Program-made: the position numbers and the translations under genes | Notes under the pieces: generated by a model | The model's database searches: none | Seen by the model: the letters and a program-made list of their open reading frames with translations, nothing else | What the model was told of the DNA's origin: nothing | Part shown: positions 1 to 9,023 of the stretch, piece by piece | Position numbering within the stretch: the first letter of the stretch is position 1 | Layout: each line of letters starts with the position of its first letter | NCBI GenBank assembly: GCA_013215095.1 | Contig: JABSPM010000004.1 | Span: forward strand, 1 to 46,163 | DNA: 46,163 nt | DNA from: Flavobacteriaceae bacterium | GTDB lineage: Bacteria > Bacteroidota > Bacteroidia > Flavobacteriales > Flavobacteriaceae | Reading direction: 5' to 3'

Positions 1-429
1 GGTGAGTTTTTAAGTTCGTGAAATTGCAGTTAATTGTTCTGTTTGTTTTGTTTCCACATGTCCTCCTAGCAGTCGATGTTACAGTCCGGGAAAAACGCAC
101 ACACAAGAGGTATAAAAGTTATTATAGCTGGAGCAGGTGGTGCTGCGCATTTGCCTGGAATGATTGCGTCCTTATCGCCTTTACCAGTAATCGGAGTACC
201 TGTAAAATCAAGAAACTCTATCGATGGCTGGGACTCTGTACTCTCCATTCTTCAAATGCCTGGAGGTGTCCCTGTAGCAACCGTTGCTTTAGATGGTGCC
301 AAAAATGCTGGAATTTTAGCAGCCCAAATTATTGGCGCATCTGATAAATGTGTACTTGATAAAATTTTAGCTTATAAAGAAGGCTTGAAAGTAAAAGTTA
401 TTGCTGCTTCTGAGGATATAAAAAGATAA
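1..429 (+). CDS. purE: N5-carboxyaminoimidazole ribonucleotide mutase PurE, 3' part
   Basis: PurE moves the carboxylate of N5-CAIR to C4 of the imidazole ring in cytoplasmic purine synthesis. The readable frame runs from about base 70 and gives the family core: KNAHTRG, the glycine-rich [11 protein letters not shown] stretch, PVIGVPV, and the conserved [21 protein letters not shown] region (read here in pieces), then the usual C-terminal helix. Only about two thirds of the ~160-residue protein is present because the gene enters from the left edge. Bases 1-69 do not continue this frame: it has stops at 19, 31 and 67, while PurE-like pieces (GEFL in frame 1, EIAV in frame 2) show indels. That is either poor sequence at a contig end or a true frameshift. 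The identity is certain; intactness is not. Confidence 0.9.
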
Positions 430-456
430 AACCTCATTAAAAATCAAGGTTTTATC
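425..456 (+). terminator. Hairpin at purE stop codon, candidate terminator
   Basis: A perfect 10-bp stem (GATAAAACCT / AGGTTTTATC) with a 12-base loop includes the purE stop codon. The T tract after it is weak, so it may be a terminator or only an mRNA 3' end structure. Confidence 0.45.
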
Positions 457-594
457 GTTGCTATTAATCAAAAAGTTCTTTTTACAGTAAAACCGTAAAA
501 AAGAAACGGTAAAAAGACTATTAAACCAAAAAAAATTGATAATTACGGGATAGTCATAAAAAAAATAACGTTTTCCACTAAAATCATAACCAGA

Positions 595-2637
595 ATGAAT
601 GTATTAAACCAAAAGTTTTCAACGCCTTATAATACAGCTCCTTTTTCTCAAATTTCTAAGAGCCACTTCCTTCCAGCCTTTGAAATTGCTATAAAAAAAG
701 CCAAAGAAGAAATTGATGCTATTGTATCCAATTCTGAAAAAGCAACCTTTTCAAATACGATTGAAGCCTTGGAATTTTCGGGTCAAGAATTGGATAGAAT
801 TTCTAGTATATTTTTCAATTTAAATTCTGCCGAAACCGATAATGAGATTCAAAAAATTGCTCAAGATGTTTCGCCAATGTTATCAGAATTCGGCAATGAC
901 ATAACCCTTAATAACGCTTTATTTAAACGTGTCAAATTTGTTTATGACTCTAAAGAAACTTTAGAATTATCGACAGAACAGATTACACTTCTTGAAAAAC
1001 ACTATAAAAGTTTTTCTAGAAATGGCGCTAATCTTCCAGAAGACAAAAAGCAAGTGTTACGTGAAATTGACAAAGAATTAAGTCAGCTTAAACTCGAATT
1101 TGGCGAACATATTTTAGCAGAAACTAACAACTTTGAAATGCTAATCACGGATGAGAACGATTTATCTGGTTTACCCGAGGGCGCAAAAGAAGCCGCTAAG
1201 CAATTAGCAGAAAGCAAAGGCAAAACAGGCTGGATGATTTCTTTAGATTATCCGAGTTATATTCCCTTTATGACCTATGCTGATAATCGAAAATTGCGCC
1301 AAAAACTATCATTAGCATTTGGAAGTAAAGGCTTTAAAAATGATGCTTTAGACAATCAAAATATTGTACTCAAGCTTGCGACGCTTCGTCATAATAGGGC
1401 TCAGCTTCTTGGCTATGAAACACATTCCCATTTTATCCTAGAAGAGCGCATGGCAAAATCCCCAACAAACGTCAAGACATTCTTAAATGACTTATTAGAC
1501 AAAGCAAAACCAGCCGCTATACAGGAATTTGAAAAGCTTCAAAATTTTGCTAAAGAATTAGATGGTATAGAAACCCTCCAAAAATGGGACGCAGCTTATT
1601 ATTCTGAAAAACTAAAACAACAATTATTTAGTTTAGATGACGAACAGCTTAAACCTTATTTTAAGCTAGAAAATGTAATTGAAGGCGCTTTTAGTATAGC
1701 GCACAAATTATTCGATTTAAATTTTGAAGCGATTAATACCATAGACAAATATCATGATGATGTTTTGACTTATAAAGTTACGGACAGCAATAGTGATTTA
1801 GTTTCTATATTCTATGCCGATTTTTTTCCAAGAGCAGGAAAACGAAATGGCGCATGGATGACTTCTTTTAAGCCACAATATATTCAAAATAAAGAGATGC
1901 ATCGTCCTCATGTCTCTATAGTATGTAACTTTACGAAACCTACAAAAAGTAAGCCCTCACTCCTTACCTTTAATGAAGTAACGACCTTATTTCATGAATT
2001 TGGACATGCACTACATGGTATGCTAGCCCAAACCACTTATCCAAGTTTATCTGGTACTTCCGTCTTTTGGGATTTTGTAGAATTACCTAGTCAGGTTATG
2101 GAAAATTGGTGCTATGAAAAGGAAGCTTTAGCCTTATTTGCTAAGCACTATGAGACCAATGCACCTATTCCAATGGCATTAATTGATAAAATTAAAACCT
2201 CAGCAACATTTCAGGAAGGCATGCAAACTTTGCGTCAACTGAGTTTTGGTTTATTAGATATGTCTTGGCACTTCGATTTCGCGCAATACAAACATGATGA
2301 GGAAGATTTTTCTGTTAAAGATTACGAAACTAGAGCTTTTGCAGCAACACAACTTTATCCTGAAGTTAAAGAAAACTGTATGAGCACTGCTTTTGCCCAT
2401 ATTTTCCAAGGTGGATATTCTTCTGGATATTACAGTTATAAATGGGCAGAAGTTCTAGATGCTGATGCTTTTGAGTATTTTAAAGAAGAAGGTATTTTCA
2501 ATAAAGCCATAGCCGATAAGTTTAAAACTCATGTCTTATCGCAAGGCGGCACCGAAGACCCAATGACACTTTACAAACGCTTTAGAGGTCAAGAACCAAA
2601 ACCTGAAGCATTATTGAAACGGGCTGGACTTTTATAA
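595..2637 (+). CDS. M3 family oligopeptidase / peptidyl-dipeptidase
   Basis: A zinc metallopeptidase of the M3 (thimet/Dcp/OpdA) family that degrades short peptides. The 680 residues match the family's usual 670-700. The zinc motif HEFGH lies at residues 467-471, and the third ligand glutamate at about residue 496 in the VELPSQ motif. The C-terminal GGYSSGYYSY segment belongs to the substrate-binding lobe. I see no signal peptide, so the protein is probably cytoplasmic, as for OpdA/Dcp. It follows purE on the same strand after about 165 bases, an arrangement I know from other Flavobacteriia, and a strong terminator closes it. Dcp (dipeptidyl carboxypeptidase) and OpdA cannot be separated by eye; the family call is firm. 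Confidence 0.95.
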   Translation: MNVLNQKFSTPYNTAPFSQISKSHFLPAFEIAIKKAKEEIDAIVSNSEKATFSNTIEALEFSGQELDRISSIFFNLNSAETDNEIQKIAQDVSPMLSEFGNDITLNNALFKRVKFVYDSKETLELSTEQITLLEKHYKSFSRNGANLPEDKKQVLREIDKELSQLKLEFGEHILAETNNFEMLITDENDLSGLPEGAKEAAKQLAESKGKTGWMISLDYPSYIPFMTYADNRKLRQKLSLAFGSKGFKNDALDNQNIVLKLATLRHNRAQLLGYETHSHFILEERMAKSPTNVKTFLNDLLDKAKPAAIQEFEKLQNFAKELDGIETLQKWDAAYYSEKLKQQLFSLDDEQLKPYFKLENVIEGAFSIAHKLFDLNFEAINTIDKYHDDVLTYKVTDSNSDLVSIFYADFFPRAGKRNGAWMTSFKPQYIQNKEMHRPHVSIVCNFTKPTKSKPSLLTFNEVTTLFHEFGHALHGMLAQTTYPSLSGTSVFWDFVELPSQVMENWCYEKEALALFAKHYETNAPIPMALIDKIKTSATFQEGMQTLRQLSFGLLDMSWHFDFAQYKHDEEDFSVKDYETRAFAATQLYPEVKENCMSTAFAHIFQGGYSSGYYSYKWAEVLDADAFEYFKEEGIFNKAIADKFKTHVLSQGGTEDPMTLYKRFRGQEPKPEALLKRAGLL

Positions 2638-2657
2638 CTTCATAAAACACCACTAAC

Positions 2658-2685
2658 AAACCACCATATATTTGGTGGTTTTTTT
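2658..2685 (+). terminator. Rho-independent terminator after M3 peptidase
   Basis: Stem AACCACC / GGTGGTT with an AT loop followed by a run of seven T. It lies about 20 bases after the peptidase stop codon. Confidence 0.85.
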
Positions 2686-2770
2686 ATACATCAAGCCAAA
2701 GCCACCGTTTTGACATATCAGCTTTTTAGAATTTACCCTATCTTAGCATAATACCGCCAGAATCGCCTTT

Positions 2771-3553
2771 ATGAACATTAAAATACATCTTAAACTTTTA
2801 TTGCATATTACAGTTATTTTAATATTAAGCCTGTTAACTCAAGTTGCTGGATTTATATGGCTCTTAACTCTTATCTTATCTAAGCAATACGCTTGGAAAA
2901 AACGATTTGTATTTCCAATCCTTTATATGATATTTAATCTTATTATCATTCCTCCCACTGCCCAATTATTTGGTAGAGTACAACTACCGATTTTTGATAA
3001 ACATGTGCAACCAATAAACATTGTTTATCCGCTACTATTTAGAAATTATGTGACTCCCGAACTAAAAACTATACTCGAAAACACCTCAAAATCCACCAAT
3101 ATTCGTATCACATATTTAGATGCTAATTTTCCATTTATGGATGGTTTTCCGCTACTACCTCATTTAAGTCATAATGATGGTAAAAAAATTGATGTATCCT
3201 TTATGTATCTGGATAAATCTAAGCAAGCTACGGACAAAAAACCTTCTGTTTCTGGCTATGGTGTGTTTTCTAACTCTGAGGCAAATACGACAAGTAAAAC
3301 CTGTATTAAAAAAGGCTATTGGCACTATGATTATCCAAAATATTTAACCTTTGGCACATTAAATGACTTAACATTAGATGCCAAAACCACAAAAACTTTA
3401 ATTCGTCACTTCATAAAGCAACCACAAACGCAATGCCTATTCATTGAGCCACATCTCAAAACATCTCTAGGTTTATCTAGTGAAACAAAACTCAGGTTTC
3501 ACGGTTGTAAAGCGGTTAGACACGATGACCATATTCACCTGCAAATAAAATAA
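2771..3553 (+). CDS. Membrane-anchored LAS-type (MepA/M15-like) putative peptidase
   Basis: A 260-residue protein with two hydrophobic N-terminal segments (about 8-34 and 46-62) and a soluble C-terminal domain. I do not know a named homologue. The C-terminal domain carries what looks like a LAS (lysostaphin / D-Ala-D-Ala / sonic hedgehog) zinc site: H134 and D141 in SHNDGKKID, and H254/H256 in DDHIHL at the extreme C-terminus. This spacing (HxxxxxxD ... HxH) is that of MepA-type murein endopeptidases and M15 peptidases. Inference: a periplasmic, inner-membrane-tethered cell-wall hydrolase. It is a single gene with a terminator before it and a pseudogene after it. Function is likely by motif only, and the rest of the fold is not recognisable by eye. 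Confidence 0.65.
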   Translation: MNIKIHLKLLLHITVILILSLLTQVAGFIWLLTLILSKQYAWKKRFVFPILYMIFNLIIIPPTAQLFGRVQLPIFDKHVQPINIVYPLLFRNYVTPELKTILENTSKSTNIRITYLDANFPFMDGFPLLPHLSHNDGKKIDVSFMYLDKSKQATDKKPSVSGYGVFSNSEANTTSKTCIKKGYWHYDYPKYLTFGTLNDLTLDAKTTKTLIRHFIKQPQTQCLFIEPHLKTSLGLSSETKLRFHGCKAVRHDDHIHLQIK

Positions 3554-3610
3554 CTTTCAATAACTACTGAAAGAGAAAGCAGAAAAGGCGTTTTATTCGA
3601 GTAATTCCAA

Positions 3611-4111
3611 ATGAAAAAAGTTATTAATCGCAGGTGTTAGTGGTTTTTTAGGTCAAATACTAGAAAGCCACTTTACAAAAAAAATTATAAGGTTACTATA
3701 CTCACAAGCCACCCAAAAAAACAGAATCATATCTATTGGAATGGTAAAAATTTGGGCGAGTGGACAAATCTATTAAAACAAACAGAAATTGTCATTAATC
3801 TTACTAACAAATCGGTTGATTGCAGATATAACGCTACGAACAAAGCGTTCATTTATAACTTTATAATTAAGGTAACAAACCTTTTAGACTTAGCCACAAA
3901 TCTTTGCAAAATCCACCAAACTTATGGATGAATGCTCCAACAACAACTATATATCGCAATTCTTACAACAAAGAAATGACTGAAACGAATGGAGAAATTG
4001 GGACTCAAAAGCAGAAATGTAATTCCAGAACAACTGAGTAAAAACAAATTTAAGTTCAAATATACAGCCCTTGAGCATGCTCTTAAAAATTTAGAATCAC
4101 CTAATTCTTAA
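3611..4111 (+). pseudogene. Decayed TIGR01777-type NAD-dependent epimerase (YfcH/SulA-like)
   Basis: No open frame spans this stretch, but joining frames recovers a clear homologue. It begins MKKVI, then after a one-base slip IAGVSGFLGQILESHFTKK (Rossmann start of the SDR family). Next come HIYWNGKNLGEW, TEIVINLT, the diagnostic SVDCRYNATNKA, and further on LKSRNVIPEQL with a terminal KYTALEHAL that fits the DUF1731 C-terminal domain. Intact members have about 300 residues; only about 165 codons remain, with several frameshifts, stops and a central deletion, so it is dead. Neighbours are the LAS-type protein upstream and the ECF sigma gene downstream. Confidence 0.8.
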
Positions 4112-4268
4112 AGTGCCAAATAACGGCTAATTCAAAGAAAAAAATCAATATCTGATGTCGTACAGAAAACACTATAGACTTATGAGATAAATCCAACGGA
4201 GTAGACCAATGGCTTGCCTGTAGATTTATATCTTTCTAAAAAAACCGTAAAAAATTCACTTTTTATAC

Positions 4269-4276
4269 TAAATTTG
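4269..4276 (+). promoter_or_regulatory. TAnnTTTG -7 element before ECF sigma gene
   Basis: TAAATTTG, a match to the Bacteroidota -7 consensus TAnnTTTG, 19 bases before the ATG at 4296. I see no convincing -33 TTG at the usual distance. Confidence 0.4.
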
Positions 4277-4295
4277 AAAACGCAAAAAAGCATCT

Positions 4296-4850
4296 ATGTC
4301 GAAACATCAAATAAATCCAAATGCGTGGATCGATTTGTATTCAGATTACCTATTCAATTACACAGTATCGCGTGTAAAAGACCGCGAGACTGCGCAAGAT
4401 TTGGTACAAGACACCTTTGTAGCTGGGCTAAAGTCAATGAAAAATTTTGAAGGTAAAGCTTCTGAGCGTACATGGCTAGTCTCTATTCTCAAACGTAAAA
4501 TCATTGATCATTATAGAAAAATAAATTCTAAAAAAGGTCAAGCAGAAGTTAGAGTTAATTTTAATCAAGAAAGCGGCGAAGAAGGGAACTGGCTAGAAAA
4601 AAAAATTGCTGATCCCTACGATAAAACAGCAGAAGACAGTATGGAAAACACCGAATTAGGTCTCGCAATTCACAACTGTTTAGGGAAATTACCACAAAAA
4701 CAAGCAGAAGTTTTCAAGATGAAAACACTTTTGGGTTATGAAACTCAAACGATTTGTAATGAATTGAACATCACAGCGTCTAATCTATGGGTTATTATAC
4801 ACCGAGCAAGAACAGGATTAGCGTCTTGCCTAAAAGAAAGTTGGTTTTAA
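4296..4850 (+). CDS. ECF-type RNA polymerase sigma factor
   Basis: A 184-residue sigma-70 family protein of the extracytoplasmic-function type. Region 2 is visible at about residues 10-75 (SDYLFNYTVSRVKDRETAQD, then LVQDTFVAG and RTWLVSILKRKIIDHYRK, which melts and reads the -10). Region 4 covers about 125-180 (LPQKQAEVF ... ITASNLWVIIHRAR, the -35 reading helix-turn-helix). The start is the ATG at 4296, just after a TAnnTTTG box; the longer frame opening at 4214 is not homologous. It is followed after 9 bases by a small Cys/His protein that looks like its anti-sigma factor. The stimulus is not evident. Confidence 0.92.
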   Translation: MSKHQINPNAWIDLYSDYLFNYTVSRVKDRETAQDLVQDTFVAGLKSMKNFEGKASERTWLVSILKRKIIDHYRKINSKKGQAEVRVNFNQESGEEGNWLEKKIADPYDKTAEDSMENTELGLAIHNCLGKLPQKQAEVFKMKTLLGYETQTICNELNITASNLWVIIHRARTGLASCLKESWF

Positions 4851-4859
4851 ATTTGTGAT

Positions 4860-5117
4860 ATGAGTAAAAAAAGAAGCATTTTCATTCCTTGCGAAGCAGC
4901 AAATCACACCTGTGATAAATCACAGTATAGAGAAGCTTCGCTTTGGGAACAAATCAAATTAAACATACACCTCATTTATTGTACAGCTTGCAGAAAGTAC
5001 AGTAAGGATAATAAAACACTAACAAAGCTCACCTCTAGTCCAAATATACACTACCTAAACGCTAGAGAAAAAGAAAAAATGAAAAAAGCTTTTTTTAAAG
5101 AACTCCGTAATATCTAA
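4860..5117 (+). CDS. Minimal zinc anti-sigma (ZAS-like) protein
   Basis: An 85-residue protein directly after the ECF sigma gene and probably co-transcribed. It contains the motif H-x3-C-x2-C (HLIYCTAC), which is the zinc site of ZAS-type anti-sigma factors, with an earlier helix that has Cys/His residues (PCEAANHTC). There is no membrane segment, so unlike most anti-sigma factors of this kind it must be soluble. Inference: it binds the neighbouring sigma factor and releases it on a redox or metal signal. It is much shorter than typical family members (90-250 residues). Its last codons overlap the 3' end of the convergent gene by 4 bases. Confidence 0.65.
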   Translation: MSKKRSIFIPCEAANHTCDKSQYREASLWEQIKLNIHLIYCTACRKYSKDNKTLTKLTSSPNIHYLNAREKEKMKKAFFKELRNI

Positions 5118-5947
5118 ACCAATATAAGCGTCAACACCAGCCATATCACTGGTATACTCTCAACCCAAAACGCGCTATAATAAGGCTTCTGATCCACTTT
5201 ACTCAACCAAAGCAAACCTAAAGTCAATATTACAATAAAAAATAAGACTAGTGTTTTTTCCCAAAAAAAATAATCTTTAAAAAACGCTATAAACCCTATA
5301 AACATAAGTATAACACTACCTATAACCTTAGTTCGTTGCACACCAATTTGTTGCGGAATGGTACCGAGTTTCAAACTATCGTAATTCATATCTCTAATTT
5401 CAAAAGGCAGCATCAACACCAAAACAAATAAGAAACACTGCATAAAACTTAAAATCATATCAAACTCAAACCGTAAATTTTGATTTACAATAGGCAATAC
5501 CACTACAGTAACAGACCAAACAAAGGCAATAACATATATTTTCAAACCGCTAATGGCACGAAGATTTTTTCCTTTATCTAAAAAATATTTTTTTGGTAAA
5601 AATGGAATGGCATATAAAAATGTTATAACTCCCAAAACAAACAAAAACAACACTACTTTATAATTTAACTGCAACACAAAGTAGACCATCAAAATGAAAC
5701 AAAAAAAACTAAATAATTGAATATATTTCAGCCAAGTTGCCAAACCTCTATGATGAAACTTTGCCAAACCAAAATACTTCACAAAATTGTACCCTGTTAT
5801 TGTTGCGAAAAAAATAAACCAAAGTAGCACAACATCTATGATCATTGCGTATTCTAGCATCGTAAGGCAAGACAAACTACAAACAGACAAAGCCACATGA
5901 ATACTGCTGTTAATATAGAAATCGAATAAGCGCCTTAGTACATTCAT
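5114..5947 (-). CDS. UbiA-like prenyltransferase family membrane protein
   Basis: A 277-residue, very hydrophobic protein with about eight predicted membrane helices. The loop FEIRDMNYDSLKLGT resembles the second Asp-rich loop (DxxxD) of the UbiA superfamily, and total length is right for UbiA (280-300). The first motif, normally NDxxD, is degraded to YNFVKYFG, so classical aromatic prenyl transfer is doubtful. I recall similar proteins of unknown role in many Flavobacteriia. It is a single gene, convergent with the sigma/anti-sigma pair and divergent from gcvP. Superfamily membership is likely; substrate is unknown. Confidence 0.6.
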   Translation of the reverse strand: MNVLRRLFDFYINSSIHVALSVCSLSCLTMLEYAMIIDVVLLWFIFFATITGYNFVKYFGLAKFHHRGLATWLKYIQLFSFFCFILMVYFVLQLNYKVVLFLFVLGVITFLYAIPFLPKKYFLDKGKNLRAISGLKIYVIAFVWSVTVVVLPIVNQNLRFEFDMILSFMQCFLFVLVLMLPFEIRDMNYDSLKLGTIPQQIGVQRTKVIGSVILMFIGFIAFFKDYFFWEKTLVLFFIVILTLGLLWLSKVDQKPYYSAFWVESIPVIWLVLTLILV

Positions 5948-6033
5948 ATCACAAAAATAACTAAAGTGAGCATAACACGATCAATCGGCAAAAAACTTTC
6001 ATTACAGAGCATTAAAATAACCTAAGTTTTACG

Positions 6034-6041
6034 TAATTTTG
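6034..6041 (+). promoter_or_regulatory. TAnnTTTG -7 element of gcvP
   Basis: TAATTTTG 28 bases before the gcvP ATG. It fits the Bacteroidota -7 consensus. No clear -33 element is seen, and no glycine-riboswitch-like structure is visible in the 122-base divergent spacer. Confidence 0.5.
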
Positions 6042-6069
6042 CTCAACTTAATTCAACACACTTAAGACA

Positions 6070-8922
6070 ATGAATACAGATGCTTTTGCACTAAGACATA
6101 TTGGTCCAAGAGATACAGACCATAAAGCGATGTTAGAAACCATCGGAATTGACTCTTTAGAACAATTAATTTTTGAAACCGTTCCTGATGCAATAAAACT
6201 AAAAAAACCTTTAAATTTAAAAGCAGCCATGAGTGAGCAAGAATATGCGACACATATAAATGACTTAGCTGCTAAGAATAAAGTTTTTAAATCGTATATC
6301 GGTTTAGGCTATAACCCAGCCAACTTACCAGCAGTAATTCAACGTAACATTTTAGAAAACCCAGGATGGTACACTGCTTACACTCCTTACCAAGCAGAAA
6401 TTGCTCAAGGACGTTTAGAGGCGCTATTGAACTATCAAACGATGGTTACTGACCTTACCGGAATGGAACTAGCTAATGCCTCATTATTAGATGAAGGTAC
6501 AGCTGCTGCTGAGGCCATGGCTTTATTATTTGCAGCACGAGAGCGTCAACAAAAAAAAGATAAGGTGACTCATTTTTTTGTAGCCAATGATGTGTTACCA
6601 CAAACGCAATCGGTTTTAAAGACACGTGCTTTACCTTTAGGTATTGAATTAGTTTTTGGCGATGCAGATACTTTTGAAGCGACTAAGGACTATTTTGGAG
6701 CCATTATACAATACCCTGGCGCTTCAGGACAAATTATTGATATTGCAGCATTTATTTCTAAAGCCAATGCCGCACAAATTAAAGTAGCTGTAGCTGCGGA
6801 TATTCTAAGTTTAGCCTTATTAGAAGCACCTGGTAAATTTGGTGCGGACGTTGTTGTTGGAACTACACAACGCTTTGGTATACCTATGGGCTATGGAGGA
6901 CCTCACGCTGCTTATTTTGCAACTAAAGAAGCCTATAAACGTAATATTCCTGGACGCATCATTGGGGTAACTAAAGATGCTACTGGAAATAGAGCTCTTC
7001 GTATGGCACTGCAAACTCGTGAACAACACATCAAGAGAGATCGCGCCACTTCAAACATCTGTACTGCGCAAGTATTGTTAGCTGTAATGGCAGGAATGTA
7101 TAGTGTCTATCATGGCCCTAAAGGCTTAACCTATATTGCAAAAAAAGTACACGACTCAGCTTGCGCCTTAACGAATGCTTTAGACTATTTGGATTATGAG
7201 CAAATTAATGGTGCGTTCTTTGACACCATTCAAATAAAAGTGGAAGATGTCACTGTAATAAAAACCATTGCAGAAGCACATAAAATAAACTTCCATTATC
7301 CCAACGCAACAACAGTTTCTATTTCTATTAATGAAACCACAACTTTATCAGATCTTAATGCTATCGTTAACGTTTTCGCGACAGCCGCAAATAAAGAAGC
7401 TTTACACATTAAAGACATAGGAACGCATACTATGATTCCTGAGGGCGTAAAAAGAACAACAGCATTTTTAGAAAACGATGTATTCAACACCTACCATTCA
7501 GAAACAGAATTGATGCGTTACATTAAGAAATTGGAGCGTAAAGACTTATCACTAAACCACTCCATGATTTCTTTAGGATCTTGCACAATGAAGCTAAATG
7601 CAGCATCAGAAATGCTACCTTTAAGTGATCCAAGATGGGGAAACATTCATCCATTCGCACCAAAGCATCAAGTTGAAGGTTACTTAGCAATTTTGCATAA
7701 ACTAGAAGATCAACTTACTGAAATCACAGGATTTGCTGGAACTTCATTACAACCAAACTCTGGCGCTCAAGGAGAGTACGCTGGTTTAATGGTTATTAAA
7801 GCATATCATGATTCTCGAGGAGATGGGCATCGCAATATTTGTTTAATCCCTGCTTCTGCTCATGGTACCAATCCAGCAAGTGCAGTTATGGCAGGAATGA
7901 AAGTTGTCGTTACAAAATCTACTGAAGAAGGTAATATTGACGTTAACGACTTACGCGAAAAAGCAGAACTTCATAAAGATAACCTTTCAGCATTAATGGT
8001 AACCTACCCATCTACCCATGGTGTATATGAAGCCTCTATTAAAGAAATTACACAAATTATCCACGATAACGGTGGACAGGTATATATGGATGGCGCCAAT
8101 ATGAATGCTCAGGTCGGATTAACAAACCCTGGTAATATTGGAGCAGATGTATGTCACTTAAACTTACATAAAACTTTTGCAATCCCTCATGGCGGTGGTG
8201 GACCTGGAGTTGGCCCAATATGCGTCGCTAAACAACTGGTACCATTTTTACCCAGTAACCCAATAGTACCAACAGGAGGAGATCAAGCGATTACTGCTAT
8301 TTCGGCAGCACCATTTGGATCTGCATTAGCTTGCTTAATCTCTTATGGCTATATCTGCATGCTAGGTGCTAATGGCTTAACAACATCTACCAAAATAGCA
8401 ATCCTCAATGCCAACTATTTAAAACAACGCTTAGAAGGCCATTTTGACACACTATATTCTGGTGCCATGGGACGTGCTGCTCATGAAATGATTATAGACT
8501 GCCGCACTTTTAAAGCCAATGGTATTGAAGTTGTAGACATTGCCAAACGATTAATGGATTATGGCTTCCATGCGCCAACAGTGTCTTTCCCCGTAGCAGG
8601 AACTTTAATGATTGAACCTACAGAAAGTGAAAACAAAGCAGAATTAGACCGTTTTTGTGATGCTATGATTTCTATTCGCAAAGAAATTGACGTTGTTTCT
8701 AAAGACCAACCCAATAACATTCTTAAAAATGCACCGCATACAGCAGCGCTTTTAACAGCAGATGAGTGGACATTACCATATACAAGACAAGAAGCTGCTT
8801 ATCCTTTAGAATATATTAGAGAAAATAAATTATGGCCAAGTGTGAGACGTGTAGACGATGCTTACGGCGACAGAAATTTAATCTGTACGTGTGCGCCAAT
8901 TGAGGATTTTATTGACGCCTAA
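6070..8922 (+). CDS. gcvP: Glycine dehydrogenase (decarboxylating), P-protein
   Basis: The PLP-dependent P-protein of the glycine cleavage system. It decarboxylates glycine and passes the aminomethyl group to the lipoyl arm of the H-protein. The 950 residues are the usual length of the single-chain form (N-terminal and C-terminal homologous halves fused). The PLP lysine is at about residue 701 in LNLHKTFAIPHGGGGPG, and MISLGSCTMKLN marks the start of the catalytic second half. The ATG at 6070 follows a TAnnTTTG promoter box. It stands alone; gcvH and gcvT are not in the window, which is common in Flavobacteriia. Confidence 0.98.
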   Translation: MNTDAFALRHIGPRDTDHKAMLETIGIDSLEQLIFETVPDAIKLKKPLNLKAAMSEQEYATHINDLAAKNKVFKSYIGLGYNPANLPAVIQRNILENPGWYTAYTPYQAEIAQGRLEALLNYQTMVTDLTGMELANASLLDEGTAAAEAMALLFAARERQQKKDKVTHFFVANDVLPQTQSVLKTRALPLGIELVFGDADTFEATKDYFGAIIQYPGASGQIIDIAAFISKANAAQIKVAVAADILSLALLEAPGKFGADVVVGTTQRFGIPMGYGGPHAAYFATKEAYKRNIPGRIIGVTKDATGNRALRMALQTREQHIKRDRATSNICTAQVLLAVMAGMYSVYHGPKGLTYIAKKVHDSACALTNALDYLDYEQINGAFFDTIQIKVEDVTVIKTIAEAHKINFHYPNATTVSISINETTTLSDLNAIVNVFATAANKEALHIKDIGTHTMIPEGVKRTTAFLENDVFNTYHSETELMRYIKKLERKDLSLNHSMISLGSCTMKLNAASEMLPLSDPRWGNIHPFAPKHQVEGYLAILHKLEDQLTEITGFAGTSLQPNSGAQGEYAGLMVIKAYHDSRGDGHRNICLIPASAHGTNPASAVMAGMKVVVTKSTEEGNIDVNDLREKAELHKDNLSALMVTYPSTHGVYEASIKEITQIIHDNGGQVYMDGANMNAQVGLTNPGNIGADVCHLNLHKTFAIPHGGGGPGVGPICVAKQLVPFLPSNPIVPTGGDQAITAISAAPFGSALACLISYGYICMLGANGLTTSTKIAILNANYLKQRLEGHFDTLYSGAMGRAAHEMIIDCRTFKANGIEVVDIAKRLMDYGFHAPTVSFPVAGTLMIEPTESENKAELDRFCDAMISIRKEIDVVSKDQPNNILKNAPHTAALLTADEWTLPYTRQEAAYPLEYIRENKLWPSVRRVDDAYGDRNLICTCAPIEDFIDA

Positions 8923-8959
8923 ACCAAAGTTGAACATCGTAAAGTTTAACAAAAAAATG

Positions 8960-9016
8960 ATTGCCTTTATTTAGATTACTATTACCTTTCGCGTTTTATA
9001 TTTAATTAAAGGCAAT
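8960..9016. repeat. Inverted repeat between gcvP and KAS III gene
   Basis: ATTGCCTTT at 8960-8968 and AAAGGCAAT at 9008-9016 can pair around a 39-base loop. A run of T follows the second arm, so it may terminate gcvP. The arm ends seven bases before the KAS III ATG, so it could also affect its translation. Confidence 0.4.
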
Positions 9017-9023
9017 TTTTATT

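Noticed and set aside
491-509. ACCGT / ACGGT hairpin between purE and the M3 gene as a regulator site
   Set aside because: Only a 5-bp stem in A-rich sequence with no positional support.
4214-4450. Plus-strand 78-codon frame overlapping the sigma factor start
   Set aside because: Its content is the sigma gene in another frame plus decayed upstream sequence; no homology or promoter supports it.
5948-6069. Glycine riboswitch upstream of gcvP
   Set aside because: The spacer is short and AT-rich and lacks paired glycine-aptamer helices; only a TAnnTTTG box is visible.
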